Shown piece after piece: positions 1 through 8,440 of a stretch of 51,334 nucleotides of DNA. Below the pieces are notes generated by a model. It ran no database searches and was not told the DNA's origin. It saw only the letters and a list, made by a program, of their open reading frames with translations. Positions within the stretch are counted from its first letter, which is position 1; every line of letters starts with the position of its first letter. The position numbers were made by a program, and so were the translations under genes. The stretch is from Microvirga arabica (GTDB lineage: Bacteria > Pseudomonadota > Alphaproteobacteria > Rhizobiales > Beijerinckiaceae). Where the stretch lies: NCBI RefSeq assembly GCF_016811235.1, contig NZ_JAFBID010000040.1, positions 1 through 51,334 on the forward strand. Direction: 5' to 3'.

Positions 1-102
1 TTCCGATCCGGAAAAGGGCAGGGGTGGGGGTGCCGGCGCAAACCGATCTAAGGTCGCGCATACACCCCCCTCTCCAACTCTCCCCCACAAGGGGGGAGAG
101 GG
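1..102. repeat. Family A G-rich bipartite palindrome (window-start copy, partial)
   Basis: GGGCAGGGGTGGGGGTG (16–32) and the right part CACCCCCCTCTCC plus the hairpin CTCTCCCCC–ACAAG–GGGGAGAG (~78–100) match the layout of the copies at 39569 and 46066. The left hairpin is cut by the window edge. The element abuts the start of rimM. Confidence 0.8.
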
Positions 103-136
103 CCTGTCGGCGCCACCCCGTGACGACCTCGTCCTC

Positions 137-667
137 GTGGGCGAGTTCGGTCGCGCCCATGGCCTGAAAGGTGAAGTGCGGCTGAAATCCCATACGGGCG
201 ATCCGCAGGCGATCGCCGGTTACCAGCCGCTGATTGCCGGCAACGGCAAAACCTATTCCCTCAAGAACGTGCGGACGGCGCCAGGCGGCGCACCCGATCT
301 GCTCATCGCCGTCGTCGACGGCGTGACCACGCGCGAGGCCGCGGAAGCACTCAACCGCGTTCAGCTCCATGTGGAGCGCGACAAGCTTCCTCCGCCTGAG
401 GAAGACGACGAATTCCTGCTCGCCGACCTGATTGGCCTGTCCGTTCAGACGGAAGCCGGCGACATCATCGGCACTGTTGTGGCCGTGCCCAATTACGGCG
501 GCGGCGACCTTCTCGAAATCGCACCCGCGCAAAAAGGCCCGACGGCGTTCCTGCCCTTCACCAAGGCCTTCGTGCCGATGGTGGACATCGCGGCTAAGCG
601 CATCGTGGCGGCACCGCCGGACGACCTGTTCGAGCCGGCTAAGCCTCAGCCCGAGGACGAGGCGTGA
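137..667 (+). CDS. rimM: Ribosome maturation factor RimM
   Basis: RimM helps mature the 16S rRNA 3' (head) domain and binds ribosomal protein S19. The N-terminal part carries the family motif [12 protein letters not shown], and the C-terminal PRC-barrel-like half includes DLIGL and LEIAP. The given start is a GTG, but it cuts into the first beta strand: the residues just upstream in frame read DDLVLV, as expected of RimM. The only other start-like codon in frame is CTG at 104, and the frame stays open to the window edge through a palindromic repeat, so the true start is upstream of 137. The stop overlaps the trmD GTG (GTGA), indicating translational coupling in the usual rimM–trmD order. Confidence 0.93.
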   Translation: MGEFGRAHGLKGEVRLKSHTGDPQAIAGYQPLIAGNGKTYSLKNVRTAPGGAPDLLIAVVDGVTTREAAEALNRVQLHVERDKLPPPEEDDEFLLADLIGLSVQTEAGDIIGTVVAVPNYGGGDLLEIAPAQKGPTAFLPFTKAFVPMVDIAAKRIVAAPPDDLFEPAKPQPEDEA

Positions 668-1350
668 GCTTTTCCGCCACCATCCTCACGCTCTATCCCG
701 ACATGTTCCCGGGACCTCTCGGGATGTCGCTCTCCGGCGATGCGCTGACGCGCGGCGTGTGGTCGCTCGAGGCCAAGAACATCCGCGACCACGGCCTTGG
801 CCGTCACCGCACCGTCGACGACACGCCGGCGGGCGGCGGCCCCGGCATGGTGATCCGCTGCGACGTGCTGGCCTCTGCCATCGACGCGAACGTTCCAGAA
901 AACGATCCGCGCCCGAAGCTCCTCATGAGCCCCCGGGGGAAACCGCTCACGCAATCTTACGTGCGCGAGCTTGCTGCCGGTCCGGGCGTCGTCATCGTGT
1001 GCGGCCGGTTCGAGGGGGTGGACGAGCGCGTGATCGAGGCGCGCGGGCTTCAAGAGGTGTCGATCGGCGACTACGTGCTCTCCGGCGGCGAAATGGCCGC
1101 GATGATCGTGCTCGATGCCTGCGTGCGCCTTCTGCCCGGCGTCATGGGCAAGGAGGCGTCGGGCACGGAAGAGAGCTTCGAGTCAAACCGCCTCGAATAT
1201 CCGCATTACACCCGCCCCCGCGAGTGGGAGGGCCGGCCGATTCCCGACGTGCTGCTCTCCGGCAATCACGCCATGATCGAGCGCTGGCGCCGCGAGGAAT
1301 CCGAGCGCATCACCCGCGAGCGGCGGCCGGACCTGCTGCGGGGTCAGTAG
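664..1350 (+). CDS. trmD: tRNA (guanine-N1-)-methyltransferase TrmD
   Basis: TrmD makes m1G37 in tRNAs with G36, using SAM bound in a trefoil-knot fold, and prevents +1 frameshifting. Visible family motifs include the N-terminal [12 protein letters not shown], the GGGPGM loop, the [11 protein letters not shown] segment and the knot motif [10 protein letters not shown]. The gene starts with GTG overlapping the rimM stop. The length of 228 residues is near the family norm. Its last ~47 bases are repeated about 990 bp downstream (2282–2328), and the final codons (LRGQ) differ from those encoded by the downstream copy (LTSEWG). The present 3' end therefore looks like a replacement supplied by inserted DNA. 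Confidence 0.97.
   Translation: MSFSATILTLYPDMFPGPLGMSLSGDALTRGVWSLEAKNIRDHGLGRHRTVDDTPAGGGPGMVIRCDVLASAIDANVPENDPRPKLLMSPRGKPLTQSYVRELAAGPGVVIVCGRFEGVDERVIEARGLQEVSIGDYVLSGGEMAAMIVLDACVRLLPGVMGKEASGTEESFESNRLEYPHYTRPREWEGRPIPDVLLSGNHAMIERWRREESERITRERRPDLLRGQ
1291..1337 (+). repeat. Direct repeat, copy 1 (trmD 3' end)
   Basis: This 47-base segment at the end of trmD matches 2282–2328 at 43 of 47 positions, with an uninterrupted 29-base identity (1303–1331 against 2294–2322). It encodes [16 protein letters not shown]. The two copies flank the unknown gene at 1344–2093. Confidence 0.9.
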
Positions 1351-2093
1351 TCCGACCAGACAGGGTGTCCATTCTCGCCCCAGTAGCGACACCAGCGCGC
1401 CAACGAGAGTAAGATCAGGAGCTGCTCTTCTTCATGGGAGCAGTCATCTCCAGCCTCGAGAGCCATGACGTCTCTGGAGATGTCGTGCTCCTGAGCATGC
1501 CTGAGAGCGGCCTCCTCAAGCTCATCGCTGTACTCGACCAGTTCCTGGGGTGAGAGATGCATCCAGGCTTTATTGTAGAGTTCGAGGCCGAGAATGTCCT
1601 CGATGCCTTCCAAGGTAAGTGCTTTGCCGCGGAACGCATATCCCTCCACATATTGCCCAGGGCCGCTGGCATAATGCGGAAGGCCTGGGCTGGGAGGAGC
1701 GAGCGCAAGCACGTACTCGCCATGGATGTCCTGCCTGAACTGCTCGAACGACTTGCCTTCGCGTTTGGCGTTGCTTTCGTCATAAGCGCTTCTGAGCCAG
1801 GGATCCGCCACGGGATCGATACCTGCGCGCGGGCAGCACAATGTGTCGTACGGTGAAACGGAAATGTCTTCCAGCTGACGAAGAAGAATCGGCCCATCGG
1901 CCAACCGGCCGGTGCTGACATCAGACCTCACCCTTCGCCCTAGAAGCACTTCAACCCGCTGCTTCAAACGGACGAAAAAAGGTGGGGATGGAATGTCGAA
2001 GAAGGCAGCTTCTTTGAGAGCTTCGAACAGCCGCGCATGCTCTTCCTCATAGCCCAGCTTAGGCTTACCAAGCGGTATCAAATCTAGACCCAT
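1344..2093 (-). CDS. Unknown protein inserted at the 3' end of trmD
   Basis: The product is about 249 residues, soluble and acidic, and begins [13 protein letters not shown] do not recognise a characterised family. There is no signal peptide or membrane segment. It is rich in acidic and aromatic residues, has one CC pair (TLCCPRAG) and a helical, Glu-rich C-terminal half. The ATG at 2093 is preferred because GGAGG stands five bases upstream; a TTG at 2105 would include that Shine-Dalgarno site. The gene runs tail-to-tail with trmD, overlapping by seven bases. Its upstream region (about 2095–2140) is visibly AT-rich compared with the surroundings. It is the only gene between the two copies of the trmD 3' end, which suggests acquisition as cargo. 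Confidence 0.75.
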   Translation of the reverse strand: MGLDLIPLGKPKLGYEEEHARLFEALKEAAFFDIPSPPFFVRLKQRVEVLLGRRVRSDVSTGRLADGPILLRQLEDISVSPYDTLCCPRAGIDPVADPWLRSAYDESNAKREGKSFEQFRQDIHGEYVLALAPPSPGLPHYASGPGQYVEGYAFRGKALTLEGIEDILGLELYNKAWMHLSPQELVEYSDELEEAALRHAQEHDISRDVMALEAGDDCSHEEEQLLILLSLARWCRYWGENGHPVWSDY

Positions 2094-2281
2094 GAGAACC
2101 TCCAAATTTAATATAACATATCAACTAGATCTGGGAAGAAGCCCTGGCACTATGGTTCAGCAAGCTTTGGTCATCCTCCCATAACGTCTCTCACCAGGTC
2201 ATTGCCGTATCGAGAATTACTGTGATGAAGTTTGCCTCCGGCCGCTCTTGTCCGTGAGATTCAAGGGTGATCAGTTTGCGT

Positions 2282-2328
2282 CGTGAGGAATCGGAGCGCA
2301 TCACCCGCGAGCGGCGGCCGGATTTGCT
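2282..2328 (+). repeat. Direct repeat, copy 2 (displaced trmD 3' end)
   Basis: This is the second copy of the trmD terminal segment. Read in the trmD frame it continues RPDLL-TSEWG and then reaches a stop at 2344–2346. That looks like the ancestral TrmD C-terminus, now cut off from its gene. The eamA stop codon lies at the edge of this copy (2328–2330), which suggests that trmD and eamA were originally convergent neighbours. Confidence 0.85.
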
Positions 2329-3236
2329 CACGTCCGAGTGGGGCTGATCCTCAGACGACTGACCCCGAGCCGCCACTTCGAGTTCACCCCGGCGCTGCCG
2401 AGCAGGATGAGCCCGATACCGCTCCACTGGCCGAGCGACAGGTCGCGGCCATAGGCCAGGTAATCCACGAGAATGGCAACAGCCGGATAGGTGAATGAGA
2501 GCACGGCGATCACCGGCGTCGGCAGCTTCTGGAGCGCCGCATACAGAAGGATGTACATGATGCCCGTGTGCACGATCCCGAGCACCGCGAGATACCCCCA
2601 TTGCAGGGACTCCGCCGGCAGGCTTGAGAAGTCGGCCAGCGGCAGGAGAATCGCGGTGCCGAGCAGGGCTTGCACCAGCGCGATCACGTGCGGCGGGATG
2701 CCTTTAAGCTGCTTCACAATGACGGACGCCACAGCATAGAGGAAGGCAGCCCCCAGTGCCTGCAGCAGACCGATTCCATAGCCGCTGCTCCAGGGGAGAC
2801 CGCCAGCCTCGATCTGGGTGACCATCAGAAGACCAAGGAACGCGAGGGCAATGAAACCGAGCGCGTCTCCCGTCGGCCGCTCGCCGAACAGCATCATCCC
2901 GAGCAGGATCAGGAAGAAGGGCTGGGTGTTGTAGACGGCGGTGGCGATCGAAATCGACGCATGCCCGTAGGACGAGAACAGCAGCACCCAGTTGAGCACG
3001 ATGGCCGCACCGCTTAAAATGGCGAGCATCAGCGTGCGCGTCGAGAACGGCCATGGCGCCAGAGGCCCTTTCGTCCAGCAATAGGCGAACAGGCTCAAGG
3101 CCCCGAACAGACAGCGGAATAACACCACGTTCCAGACGCTCTGGCCGGACTCGACCACGAAGTACCCGATGGTGCCCGAGAGCGCCATCGCGCCGATCAT
3201 CTCCAGCCGTCCCGACACCTTAACTTGCGATCCCAT
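2328..3236 (-). CDS. EamA-family (DMT) transporter
   Basis: This is a 302-residue polytopic membrane protein with about ten hydrophobic segments arranged as two EamA repeats. Typical features are FRCLFGALSL in the first half, AVYNTQPFFLILLGMMLFGERP at the end of repeat one, and SFTYPAVAILVDYL near the end of repeat two. DMT proteins of this type usually export amino acids or metabolites; the substrate here is unknown. GGAGG lies seven bases before the ATG. The gene is divergent from an Lrp-type regulator (3334–3810), a common arrangement for amino-acid-responsive exporters. Its hydrophilic C-terminal tail is encoded antisense to the displaced trmD end. Confidence 0.9.
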   Translation of the reverse strand: MGSQVKVSGRLEMIGAMALSGTIGYFVVESGQSVWNVVLFRCLFGALSLFAYCWTKGPLAPWPFSTRTLMLAILSGAAIVLNWVLLFSSYGHASISIATAVYNTQPFFLILLGMMLFGERPTGDALGFIALAFLGLLMVTQIEAGGLPWSSGYGIGLLQALGAAFLYAVASVIVKQLKGIPPHVIALVQALLGTAILLPLADFSSLPAESLQWGYLAVLGIVHTGIMYILLYAALQKLPTPVIAVLSFTYPAVAILVDYLAYGRDLSLGQWSGIGLILLGSAGVNSKWRLGVSRLRISPTRT

Positions 3237-3333
3237 GGCTGCGCCTCCTGTGACGAGGGCAGAACTTTATCTTTCGCCGGGACGGGCGTACTTTCATGAT
3301 CGAAAGCAGCTTGAACAATCGGCCTTCGAAGCA

Positions 3334-3810
3334 ATGGCAATCTCAGCAAGAAACCTTAAAAGCAGAAACTCGGTTCCGGACGAGATCGACCAAGCGCTGA
3401 TCGGCCTCCTGAGCGACAACGCCAGGCTCTCCCATGCGGAGCTTGCCCGGAGCGTGGGCCTCTCGCCTCCGAGCATCGCCGAGCGGCTGCGACGGCTGGA
3501 GGAGGACGGCGTGGTCGGTGCCTATACGCTCGAACTCGACCCAAAGGCCCTGGGCTACACCCTCACGGCCATCGTGCGCATCCGGCCGCTGCCGGGACAG
3601 CTGCACCATGTGGAGAAGCTCCTGATCGAAAGCCCCGAGGTCATCGAGTGCGATAAGGTGACGGGCGACGATTGCTTCGTGGCGCGCTATCTCCTGCGCT
3701 CCATCGACGAGCTCGATCCGATCTTGGAGCGCATTGCACAACGCGCCCAGACCAGCACCTCCATCGTCAAGGCCTCACCGGTCAAGCGCCGGCTGCCGCC
3801 CATTCGCTGA
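3334..3810 (+). CDS. Lrp/AsnC-family transcriptional regulator
   Basis: The product has about 158 residues. An N-terminal winged helix (DEIDQALIGLLSDNARLSHAELARSVGLSPPS) is followed by an Lrp effector domain (ALGYTLTAIVRIRP … VTGDDCFVARYL). Family members bind an amino acid and wrap DNA as octamers. The ATG at 3334 gives the normal family length; the frame stays open back to 3169, but that stretch overlaps the divergent eamA start and reads as noncoding. The regulator probably controls the divergent EamA exporter. No strong dyad was found between the two genes, only CTTTCG/CGAAAG half-sites. Confidence 0.9.
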   Translation: MAISARNLKSRNSVPDEIDQALIGLLSDNARLSHAELARSVGLSPPSIAERLRRLEEDGVVGAYTLELDPKALGYTLTAIVRIRPLPGQLHHVEKLLIESPEVIECDKVTGDDCFVARYLLRSIDELDPILERIAQRAQTSTSIVKASPVKRRLPPIR

Positions 3811-3824
3811 AAGGGGCTTCGGCA

Positions 3825-4778
3825 TCAGGCACGTGCGTTCGCTCCGAGCCTTGTCCCGAAGGTCTTCAGGTACTTCATTCCCGTATCGCACATGACCGTC
3901 ACGATTGTGACATCCGGCCCCAGCCGTTCGGCGAGCCGCAGAGCCGCGAGCACGTTGGCGCCCGTGGAGGTACCGGCGAACAAGCCTTCCTCGCGCGCGA
4001 GGCGGAACGCCATCGCCATGGCTTCCTCGGTCGAGATGCGCTCGATCAAATCGGCAAGCGTTGGCTGCCAGAGCGGCACCACATAGCCCGCACCTATCCC
4101 GTCGATCTTGTGCGCGCCGGATGGGCCGCCGGAGAGCACGGCGGACCCGGCGGGCTCGACGGCAACGATCCGGATGTCGTCGTGATGACGGCGCAGCCCC
4201 TCGGCAATGCCGCGCAATGAAGCCGCTGTTCCGACACTCTGAACGAAGCCATCGATGCGGCCGCCCGTCTGCTGCCAGATCTCGTCTGCCATGCGGTGAT
4301 AGGCGGCGAGCTGATCCCGGTTCCTCATCTGGTCGGTCCAGAAGGAGCCTTTCGCTTCCGCGATGATGCGGGCCTGCTCGATCATGTCCTTGGTGAGCTT
4401 TTCCGTCATGCGGCCGCCCTCGCTTTCCACGATGTGGAGCGTCGCCCCAAGCAGCCGCATGTGGTCGAGCTTTTCCTGTGCGAAGGCATCGGACGTGACG
4501 ACGTCGAGCGGGTAACCCTTCACGGCGCAGACGAGCGCCAGCGACACGCCCGTGCTGCCGCCGGTATATTCGACAACCGAGCCGCCGGGTTTGAGCCGTC
4601 CATCGGCCTCCGCCACCTCGATCATGGCGAGCGCCATGCGGTCCTTCATGCTTCCGGTGGGGTTCTCGTTCTCCAGTTTCAGCAGAATGCGCGCGCCGTT
4701 GCTCGGCACGATGTGGCGCAAGGGGATCAGCGAGGTGTTGCCGATGCGGTCGAGAATGGTGCGGGGCTGTACGGTCAT
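3825..4778 (-). CDS. PLP-dependent cysteine synthase-family protein
   Basis: This is a fold-type II PLP enzyme of about 317 residues. The PLP lysine is K45 in NPTGSMKDR, the substrate loop is EYTGGSTGVSLA and the phosphate-binding segment is SVGTAASLRG. The family uses O-acetylserine or related beta-substituted amino acids with sulfide or other nucleophiles. The SMKDR variant and the lack of sulfur genes nearby leave the substrate open: cysteine synthase, cystathionine beta-synthase-like or another beta-replacement. The ATG at 4778 is chosen because the family N-terminus (ILDRIGNTSLIPL) follows directly; an in-frame start at 4823 adds an unlikely tail. It converges with the lrp gene. Confidence 0.88.
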   Translation of the reverse strand: MTVQPRTILDRIGNTSLIPLRHIVPSNGARILLKLENENPTGSMKDRMALAMIEVAEADGRLKPGGSVVEYTGGSTGVSLALVCAVKGYPLDVVTSDAFAQEKLDHMRLLGATLHIVESEGGRMTEKLTKDMIEQARIIAEAKGSFWTDQMRNRDQLAAYHRMADEIWQQTGGRIDGFVQSVGTAASLRGIAEGLRRHHDDIRIVAVEPAGSAVLSGGPSGAHKIDGIGAGYVVPLWQPTLADLIERISTEEAMAMAFRLAREEGLFAGTSTGANVLAALRLAERLGPDVTIVTVMCDTGMKYLKTFGTRLGANARA

Positions 4779-4882
4779 GGATGCTGTCCAAAAGTGCGGC
4801 TTTCGATAAACCGCCATAGGCATTCCGTCAGGTCCGGAATTCGGACTTCTCGGCCCTTGGCCGCCATGGTAGCGCTGTGCTC

Positions 4883-5554
4883 ATGGCAGATTACGGTCAG
4901 TTCTGTTCCGTGGCCCGCGCCCATGAGGCAATCGGCGGGCGCTGGACCCTTCTCGTGGTGCGCGAGCTTCTGTGCGGCAGCCGCCGCTTCAACGACATCC
5001 GCCGCGGCATCCCGCGCATCTCCCGCACCATGCTGTCCGAGCGCCTGCAGGCCTTGGCCCAGGCAGGTGCCGTGCTGCGGATCGAAGGCGATCACGGCCC
5101 CGAATATGCGCTCACGGGAGCTGGCCGGGAGCTGATGGGCATCGTGAGCGCGCTTGGCACCTGGGGGCAGCGCTGGCTGCCGCGGCACGCTGCCGATGAG
5201 GATCTCGATCTCGAACCCGTCCTCGTCGACATGCAGCGGCGGGTGCGCGTGGAGGCTCTGCCGAAGGAGCCCGTCGTCGTTCGCTTCGAGATCGAGGGGC
5301 AGCGCCAGCCGCGCTTCCTGCTGCTGAAGGAGGCCGAAGTCTCGCTCTGCACCCAGAACCCCGGCTTCCCTGAGCCCCTCCGTGTCCGCGCCCGCCTGCC
5401 GGCGCTGGTCGCCTGGTGGCGGGGTGACGTGAGCTTTGCCGAGGGGCAACGGATGGGGCTGACGGTGGAAGGGCCCCGAGAACTCGCCAAGGCGTTCCCG
5501 CACTGGTTCGAGCGCTACCTGTTCGCCGAGGTCCAGCCTGCCGCACGGCCATAG
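4883..5554 (+). CDS. HxlR-family transcriptional regulator
   Basis: The N-terminal ~100 residues form an HxlR winged helix (SVARAHEAIGGRWTLLVVREL, FNDIRRGIPRISRTMLSERL). The remaining ~120 residues resemble the SCP2/sterol-carrier-like C-terminal domain found on longer HxlR proteins. HxlR members respond to redox state or small aldehydes and quinones; the ligand here is unknown. The ATG at 4883 is used; a GTG two codons upstream (4877) is equally possible. It is divergent from the PLP enzyme across ~100 bases, so it may regulate that gene. Confidence 0.88.
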   Translation: MADYGQFCSVARAHEAIGGRWTLLVVRELLCGSRRFNDIRRGIPRISRTMLSERLQALAQAGAVLRIEGDHGPEYALTGAGRELMGIVSALGTWGQRWLPRHAADEDLDLEPVLVDMQRRVRVEALPKEPVVVRFEIEGQRQPRFLLLKEAEVSLCTQNPGFPEPLRVRARLPALVAWWRGDVSFAEGQRMGLTVEGPRELAKAFPHWFERYLFAEVQPAARP

Positions 5555-5556
5555 GC

Positions 5557-5585
5557 TCGACAACCCCCCCGAACTCCTGTATAGG
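5557..5585 (+). promoter_or_regulatory. Candidate rplS promoter
   Basis: TCGACA (5557–5562) and TATAGG (5580–5585) are separated by 17 bases and lie about 85 bases before rplS. This is a plausible housekeeping-type promoter, needed because rplS is separated from rimM–trmD here. It was identified by eye only. Confidence 0.4.
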
Positions 5586-5669
5586 CGCGGCCTCAACTTA
5601 AAACAGGACGCCGAAATCCAGCGGGTCCGGGGCTTGCCCTGAGGCCACGCAACGGCAGGAGTTAAGACC

Positions 5670-6047
5670 ATGAACCTCATTCAGCAGCTCGAGCAGGAGC
5701 AGATCGCCAAGCTCGCCAAGACCATTCCCGATTTCCAGCCCGGCGACACCGTCATCGTCAACGTGAAGGTGAAGGAAGGCGAGCGCACCCGCGTTCAGGC
5801 CTACGAGGGCGTCTGCATCGCCCGTTCGGGCGGCGGCCTCCAGGAGAGCTTCACGGTTCGCAAGATTTCCTACGGCGAAGGCGTCGAGCGCGTTTTCCCG
5901 ATCTATTCGCCGAACGTCGACTCGATCAAGGTCGTGCGCCGCGGCGCCGTCCGTCGCGCCAAGCTGTACTACCTGCGCGACCGTCGCGGTAAGTCGGCCC
6001 GTATCACCGAGCGCGCCGAGAAGAAGACCCAGGCTGCAGCCGAGTAA
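5670..6047 (+). CDS. rplS: 50S ribosomal protein L19
   Basis: L19 sits at the 30S–50S interface. The 125-residue product has the classic pattern [28 protein letters not shown] and [21 protein letters not shown], with an Ala/Lys-rich tail typical of Hyphomicrobiales. AGGAG precedes the ATG. In most bacteria rplS follows trmD directly; here some 4.3 kb containing an insertion and several other genes separates them. A strong intrinsic terminator follows. Confidence 0.98.
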   Translation: MNLIQQLEQEQIAKLAKTIPDFQPGDTVIVNVKVKEGERTRVQAYEGVCIARSGGGLQESFTVRKISYGEGVERVFPIYSPNVDSIKVVRRGAVRRAKLYYLRDRRGKSARITERAEKKTQAAAE

Positions 6048-6075
6048 GGCTCCCACTTCTCAGGCAAAGTTTTTC

Positions 6076-6102
6076 AAAGCGCGGTGCAAACCGCGCTTTT
6101 TT
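6076..6102 (+). terminator. Intrinsic terminator after rplS
   Basis: AAAGCGCGGT and ACCGCGCTTT form a perfect 10-bp stem with a GCAA tetraloop, followed by a run of T. Confidence 0.95.
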
Positions 6103-6118
6103 GCTGATGGAACAAGCT

Positions 6119-6150
6119 TTGCGGAAAGGGTGGCGCGACAAAAATATAAT
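6119..6150 (+). promoter_or_regulatory. Candidate leuC promoter (TATAAT)
   Basis: A perfect TATAAT lies at 6145–6150 in an AT-rich patch between the rplS terminator and leuC. The best -35 match (TTGCGG, 6119) is about 20 bases away, longer than ideal. No leucine-rich leader peptide is evident in the following ~125 bases. Confidence 0.35.
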
Positions 6151-6277
6151 TGCGCGTTGCATCATCTCTGCTATGCGATCGTTTCAAGGCGGCCTGCGCT
6201 CAGGGCATCTTCACCCGGGGGTGGCAAACCGCTAAACACGTTGAAATCACCGTTGTCGAGACTGTTGGAAGAGAACC

Positions 6278-7684
6278 ATGGCCAAAGCCCGCACCCTCTA
6301 TGACAAGATCTGGGACGATCACGTCGTCGATCAGCAGGATGACGGGACGTGCCTTCTCTACATCGACCGCCACCTCGTTCATGAGGTGACTTCGCCTCAG
6401 GCCTTCGAAGGCCTGCGCATGACCGGGCGCACGGTGCGCCAGCCGCACAAGACCCTGGCCGTGGTCGACCACAACGTGCCGACCTCCGACCGCTCGCACG
6501 GGATCGAGGATCCCGAGGCAGCGACCCAGGTGGCGGCTCTGGCCCAGAACGCCAAGGATTTCGGCGTCGAGTATTATAACGAGCTCGACACCCGTCAGGG
6601 CATCGTTCACGTGGTCGGGCCGGAGCAGGGCTTCACCCTGCCGGGCATGACCATCGTGTGCGGCGACAGTCACACCTCGACTCACGGCGCCTTCGGCTCG
6701 CTGGCCCACGGCATCGGCACGTCGGAGGTGGAGCACGTGCTCGCCACGCAGACGCTGATCCAGAAGAAGGCCAAGAACATGCGCGTGACCGTGGACGGGC
6801 AACTGCCCGCCGGCGTCACCGCCAAGGACATCATCCTGGCCATCATCGGCGAGATCGGCACCGCCGGCGGCACCGGCCATGTGATCGAGTATGCGGGCGA
6901 GGCCATCCGGTCGCTCTCGATGGAAGGCCGCATGACGATCTGCAACATGTCGATCGAGGGCGGTGCCCGCGCCGGCATGGTGGCGCCCGACGAGAAGACC
7001 TATGCCTACTTGAAGGGCAAGCCCAAGGCGCCGCAGGGCGAGGCCTGGGACGCGGCCGTGCGCTACTGGGACAGCTTGCGCACCGACGAGGGCGCGTTCT
7101 TCGACACCGAGATCCGCCTCGATGCCGCGAACCTTCCCCCCATCGTCACCTGGGGCACGTCTCCTGAGGACGTGATCTCGGTCACCGGCGTGGTGCCGAA
7201 CCCGGACGACATCCAGGACGAGAACAAGCGCCGCTCCAAGTGGCGTGCCCTGGAATATATGGGCCTGACCCCCGGCACGAAGATCACTGACATCGCGCTC
7301 GACCGCGTGTTCATCGGCTCCTGCACCAACGGGCGCATCGAGGACCTGCGGGAGGTGGCCAAGGTGGTCGAGGGCAAGCGCGTGGCGGGGAGCGTCAGCG
7401 CCATGATCGTGCCGGGCTCCGGTATCGTGAAGATGCAGGCCGAGGCCGAGGGTCTCGACAAGATCTTCAAGGCGGCCGGCTTCGACTGGCGCGAGCCCGG
7501 CTGCTCCATGTGCCTGGCCATGAACGCGGATCGGCTGGCGCCGGGCGAGCGCTGCGCCTCCACGTCGAACCGCAACTTCGAAGGCCGTCAGGGCTTCAAG
7601 GGCCGCACCCACCTCGTCTCGCCCGCCATGGCGGCAGCAGCGGCGATCGCCGGCCGCTTCGTGGACATCCGCACCTTCGGCTGA
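6278..7684 (+). CDS. leuC: 3-isopropylmalate dehydratase large subunit
   Basis: LeuC with LeuD isomerises 2-isopropylmalate to 3-isopropylmalate in leucine synthesis. At 468 residues it has the standard length. The [4Fe-4S] cluster ligands are visible as C349 (FIGSCTNGR) and C409/C412 (GCSMC). Aconitase-superfamily motifs include [14 protein letters not shown] and [10 protein letters not shown]. Its partner leuD lies about 2.1 kb downstream behind small unrelated genes rather than adjacent. A bidirectional terminator follows. Confidence 0.98.
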   Translation: MAKARTLYDKIWDDHVVDQQDDGTCLLYIDRHLVHEVTSPQAFEGLRMTGRTVRQPHKTLAVVDHNVPTSDRSHGIEDPEAATQVAALAQNAKDFGVEYYNELDTRQGIVHVVGPEQGFTLPGMTIVCGDSHTSTHGAFGSLAHGIGTSEVEHVLATQTLIQKKAKNMRVTVDGQLPAGVTAKDIILAIIGEIGTAGGTGHVIEYAGEAIRSLSMEGRMTICNMSIEGGARAGMVAPDEKTYAYLKGKPKAPQGEAWDAAVRYWDSLRTDEGAFFDTEIRLDAANLPPIVTWGTSPEDVISVTGVVPNPDDIQDENKRRSKWRALEYMGLTPGTKITDIALDRVFIGSCTNGRIEDLREVAKVVEGKRVAGSVSAMIVPGSGIVKMQAEAEGLDKIFKAAGFDWREPGCSMCLAMNADRLAPGERCASTSNRNFEGRQGFKGRTHLVSPAMAAAAAIAGRFVDIRTFG

Positions 7685-7706
7685 TCCACAGCCACACACG
7701 AAAAGA

Positions 7707-7742
7707 AAAGGCCGTGACCCTTAGCGAGTCACGGCCTCTTTC
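7707..7742. terminator. Bidirectional terminator between leuC and a small exported protein gene
   Basis: AGGCCGTGAC (7709–7718) pairs perfectly with GTCACGGCCT (7728–7737). The plus strand continues CTTTCATT and the minus strand TTTTCTTTTC, so it can serve both convergent genes. Confidence 0.85.
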
Positions 7743-7762
7743 ATTCGAAAAGCCTTTCGAGC

Positions 7763-8056
7763 TTAGTCCACGTAGACCCGGCGGCCGGCCACCACCTGGC
7801 GGCAGCGCTCGACCGGGCGACGGACGATCACGCCGTTCCGGCGGACGCGCTCTTCCATCACCGTGCGGCACACGGTGCGGGTGCGGGCGGGACGGACCAC
7901 GCGGCGCTCGATGATACGCTCGCGATAGGCCGGGCGGTTCTGCTCCAGGCGAACGCCGTTCGGGCCGATCCGCACATCCACGCCCTGAGCCGACGCCGTG
8001 CCGGCGCCGAGGACAGTCAGCCCGGCCACAGCCAGGACACCGAGAATCATACGCAT
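7763..8056 (-). CDS. Small secreted Arg-rich protein, unknown function
   Basis: This is a 97-residue protein with a clear Sec signal peptide (MRMILGVLAVAGLTVLGAGTASAQ). The mature part is very basic, rich in Arg and Val, and contains two Cys (VCRTV, ERCRQ) that could form a disulfide. I do not recognise a named domain; similar short Arg/Val-rich exported proteins are frequent in this order. It converges with leuC and shares its terminator. Confidence 0.7.
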   Translation of the reverse strand: MRMILGVLAVAGLTVLGAGTASAQGVDVRIGPNGVRLEQNRPAYRERIIERRVVRPARTRTVCRTVMEERVRRNGVIVRRPVERCRQVVAGRRVYVD

Positions 8057-8175
8057 TGTTGCCTCTTCAAGAATTGGTTATCCGGGACTGTTAACGGCTG
8101 AGCCTCGGAGGCGTTCCGTTGCGAAGAGGTCGTTGAGGCGCCATGGTGAACCCAATGTTAAGCCGGGAGGGACCG

Positions 8176-8436
8176 ATGAACGACCGGGAGCGCGAGGCCT
8201 CTGAGGCCCGCGAGGCGTTGGAGCGCGTGCAGCGGGACACGGAAACCCTGGGCTCCTCGGCCCTTGCCCGTATGGGCCGGCGGGCCGGCGACCATTTCGG
8301 TGCTAGGGACGCCATGGACCCGGACGGCGGCACCGACCCGATCGAACTCTGGGGCCGGCGCATTGGGCGCGTCCTGTCCCTGATCGGCGTCGTGGTCCTC
8401 GGCTTCTGGCTCCTCGTTCAGCTCGATATCCTTTGA
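8176..8436 (+). CDS. Small single-pass membrane protein, unknown
   Basis: The product is 86 residues: a charged helical N-terminal half (REREASEAREALERVQRD) and a single C-terminal membrane helix (VLSLIGVVVLGFWLLVQLDIL), suggesting a cytoplasm-facing tail-anchored protein. The ATG at 8176 follows GGGAGGG at a good distance; an earlier in-frame start at 8143 lacks such a site. It is four bases from the next gene and probably co-transcribed with it. Confidence 0.7.
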   Translation: MNDREREASEAREALERVQRDTETLGSSALARMGRRAGDHFGARDAMDPDGGTDPIELWGRRIGRVLSLIGVVVLGFWLLVQLDIL

Positions 8437-8440
8437 AATT

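Noticed and set aside
2191..2281. Possible coding remnant on the minus strand (ending ILDTAMTW) inside the trmD insertion
   Set aside because: The reading frame is too short and open only by joining antisense of eamA; no family could be named, so it is not called.
6200..7699. Long minus-strand open frame (499 codons) opposite leuC
   Set aside because: It is the antisense shadow of leuC: composition is His/Gly/Ala/Arg/Val-biased as expected from GC-rich codon complement, with no family motifs.
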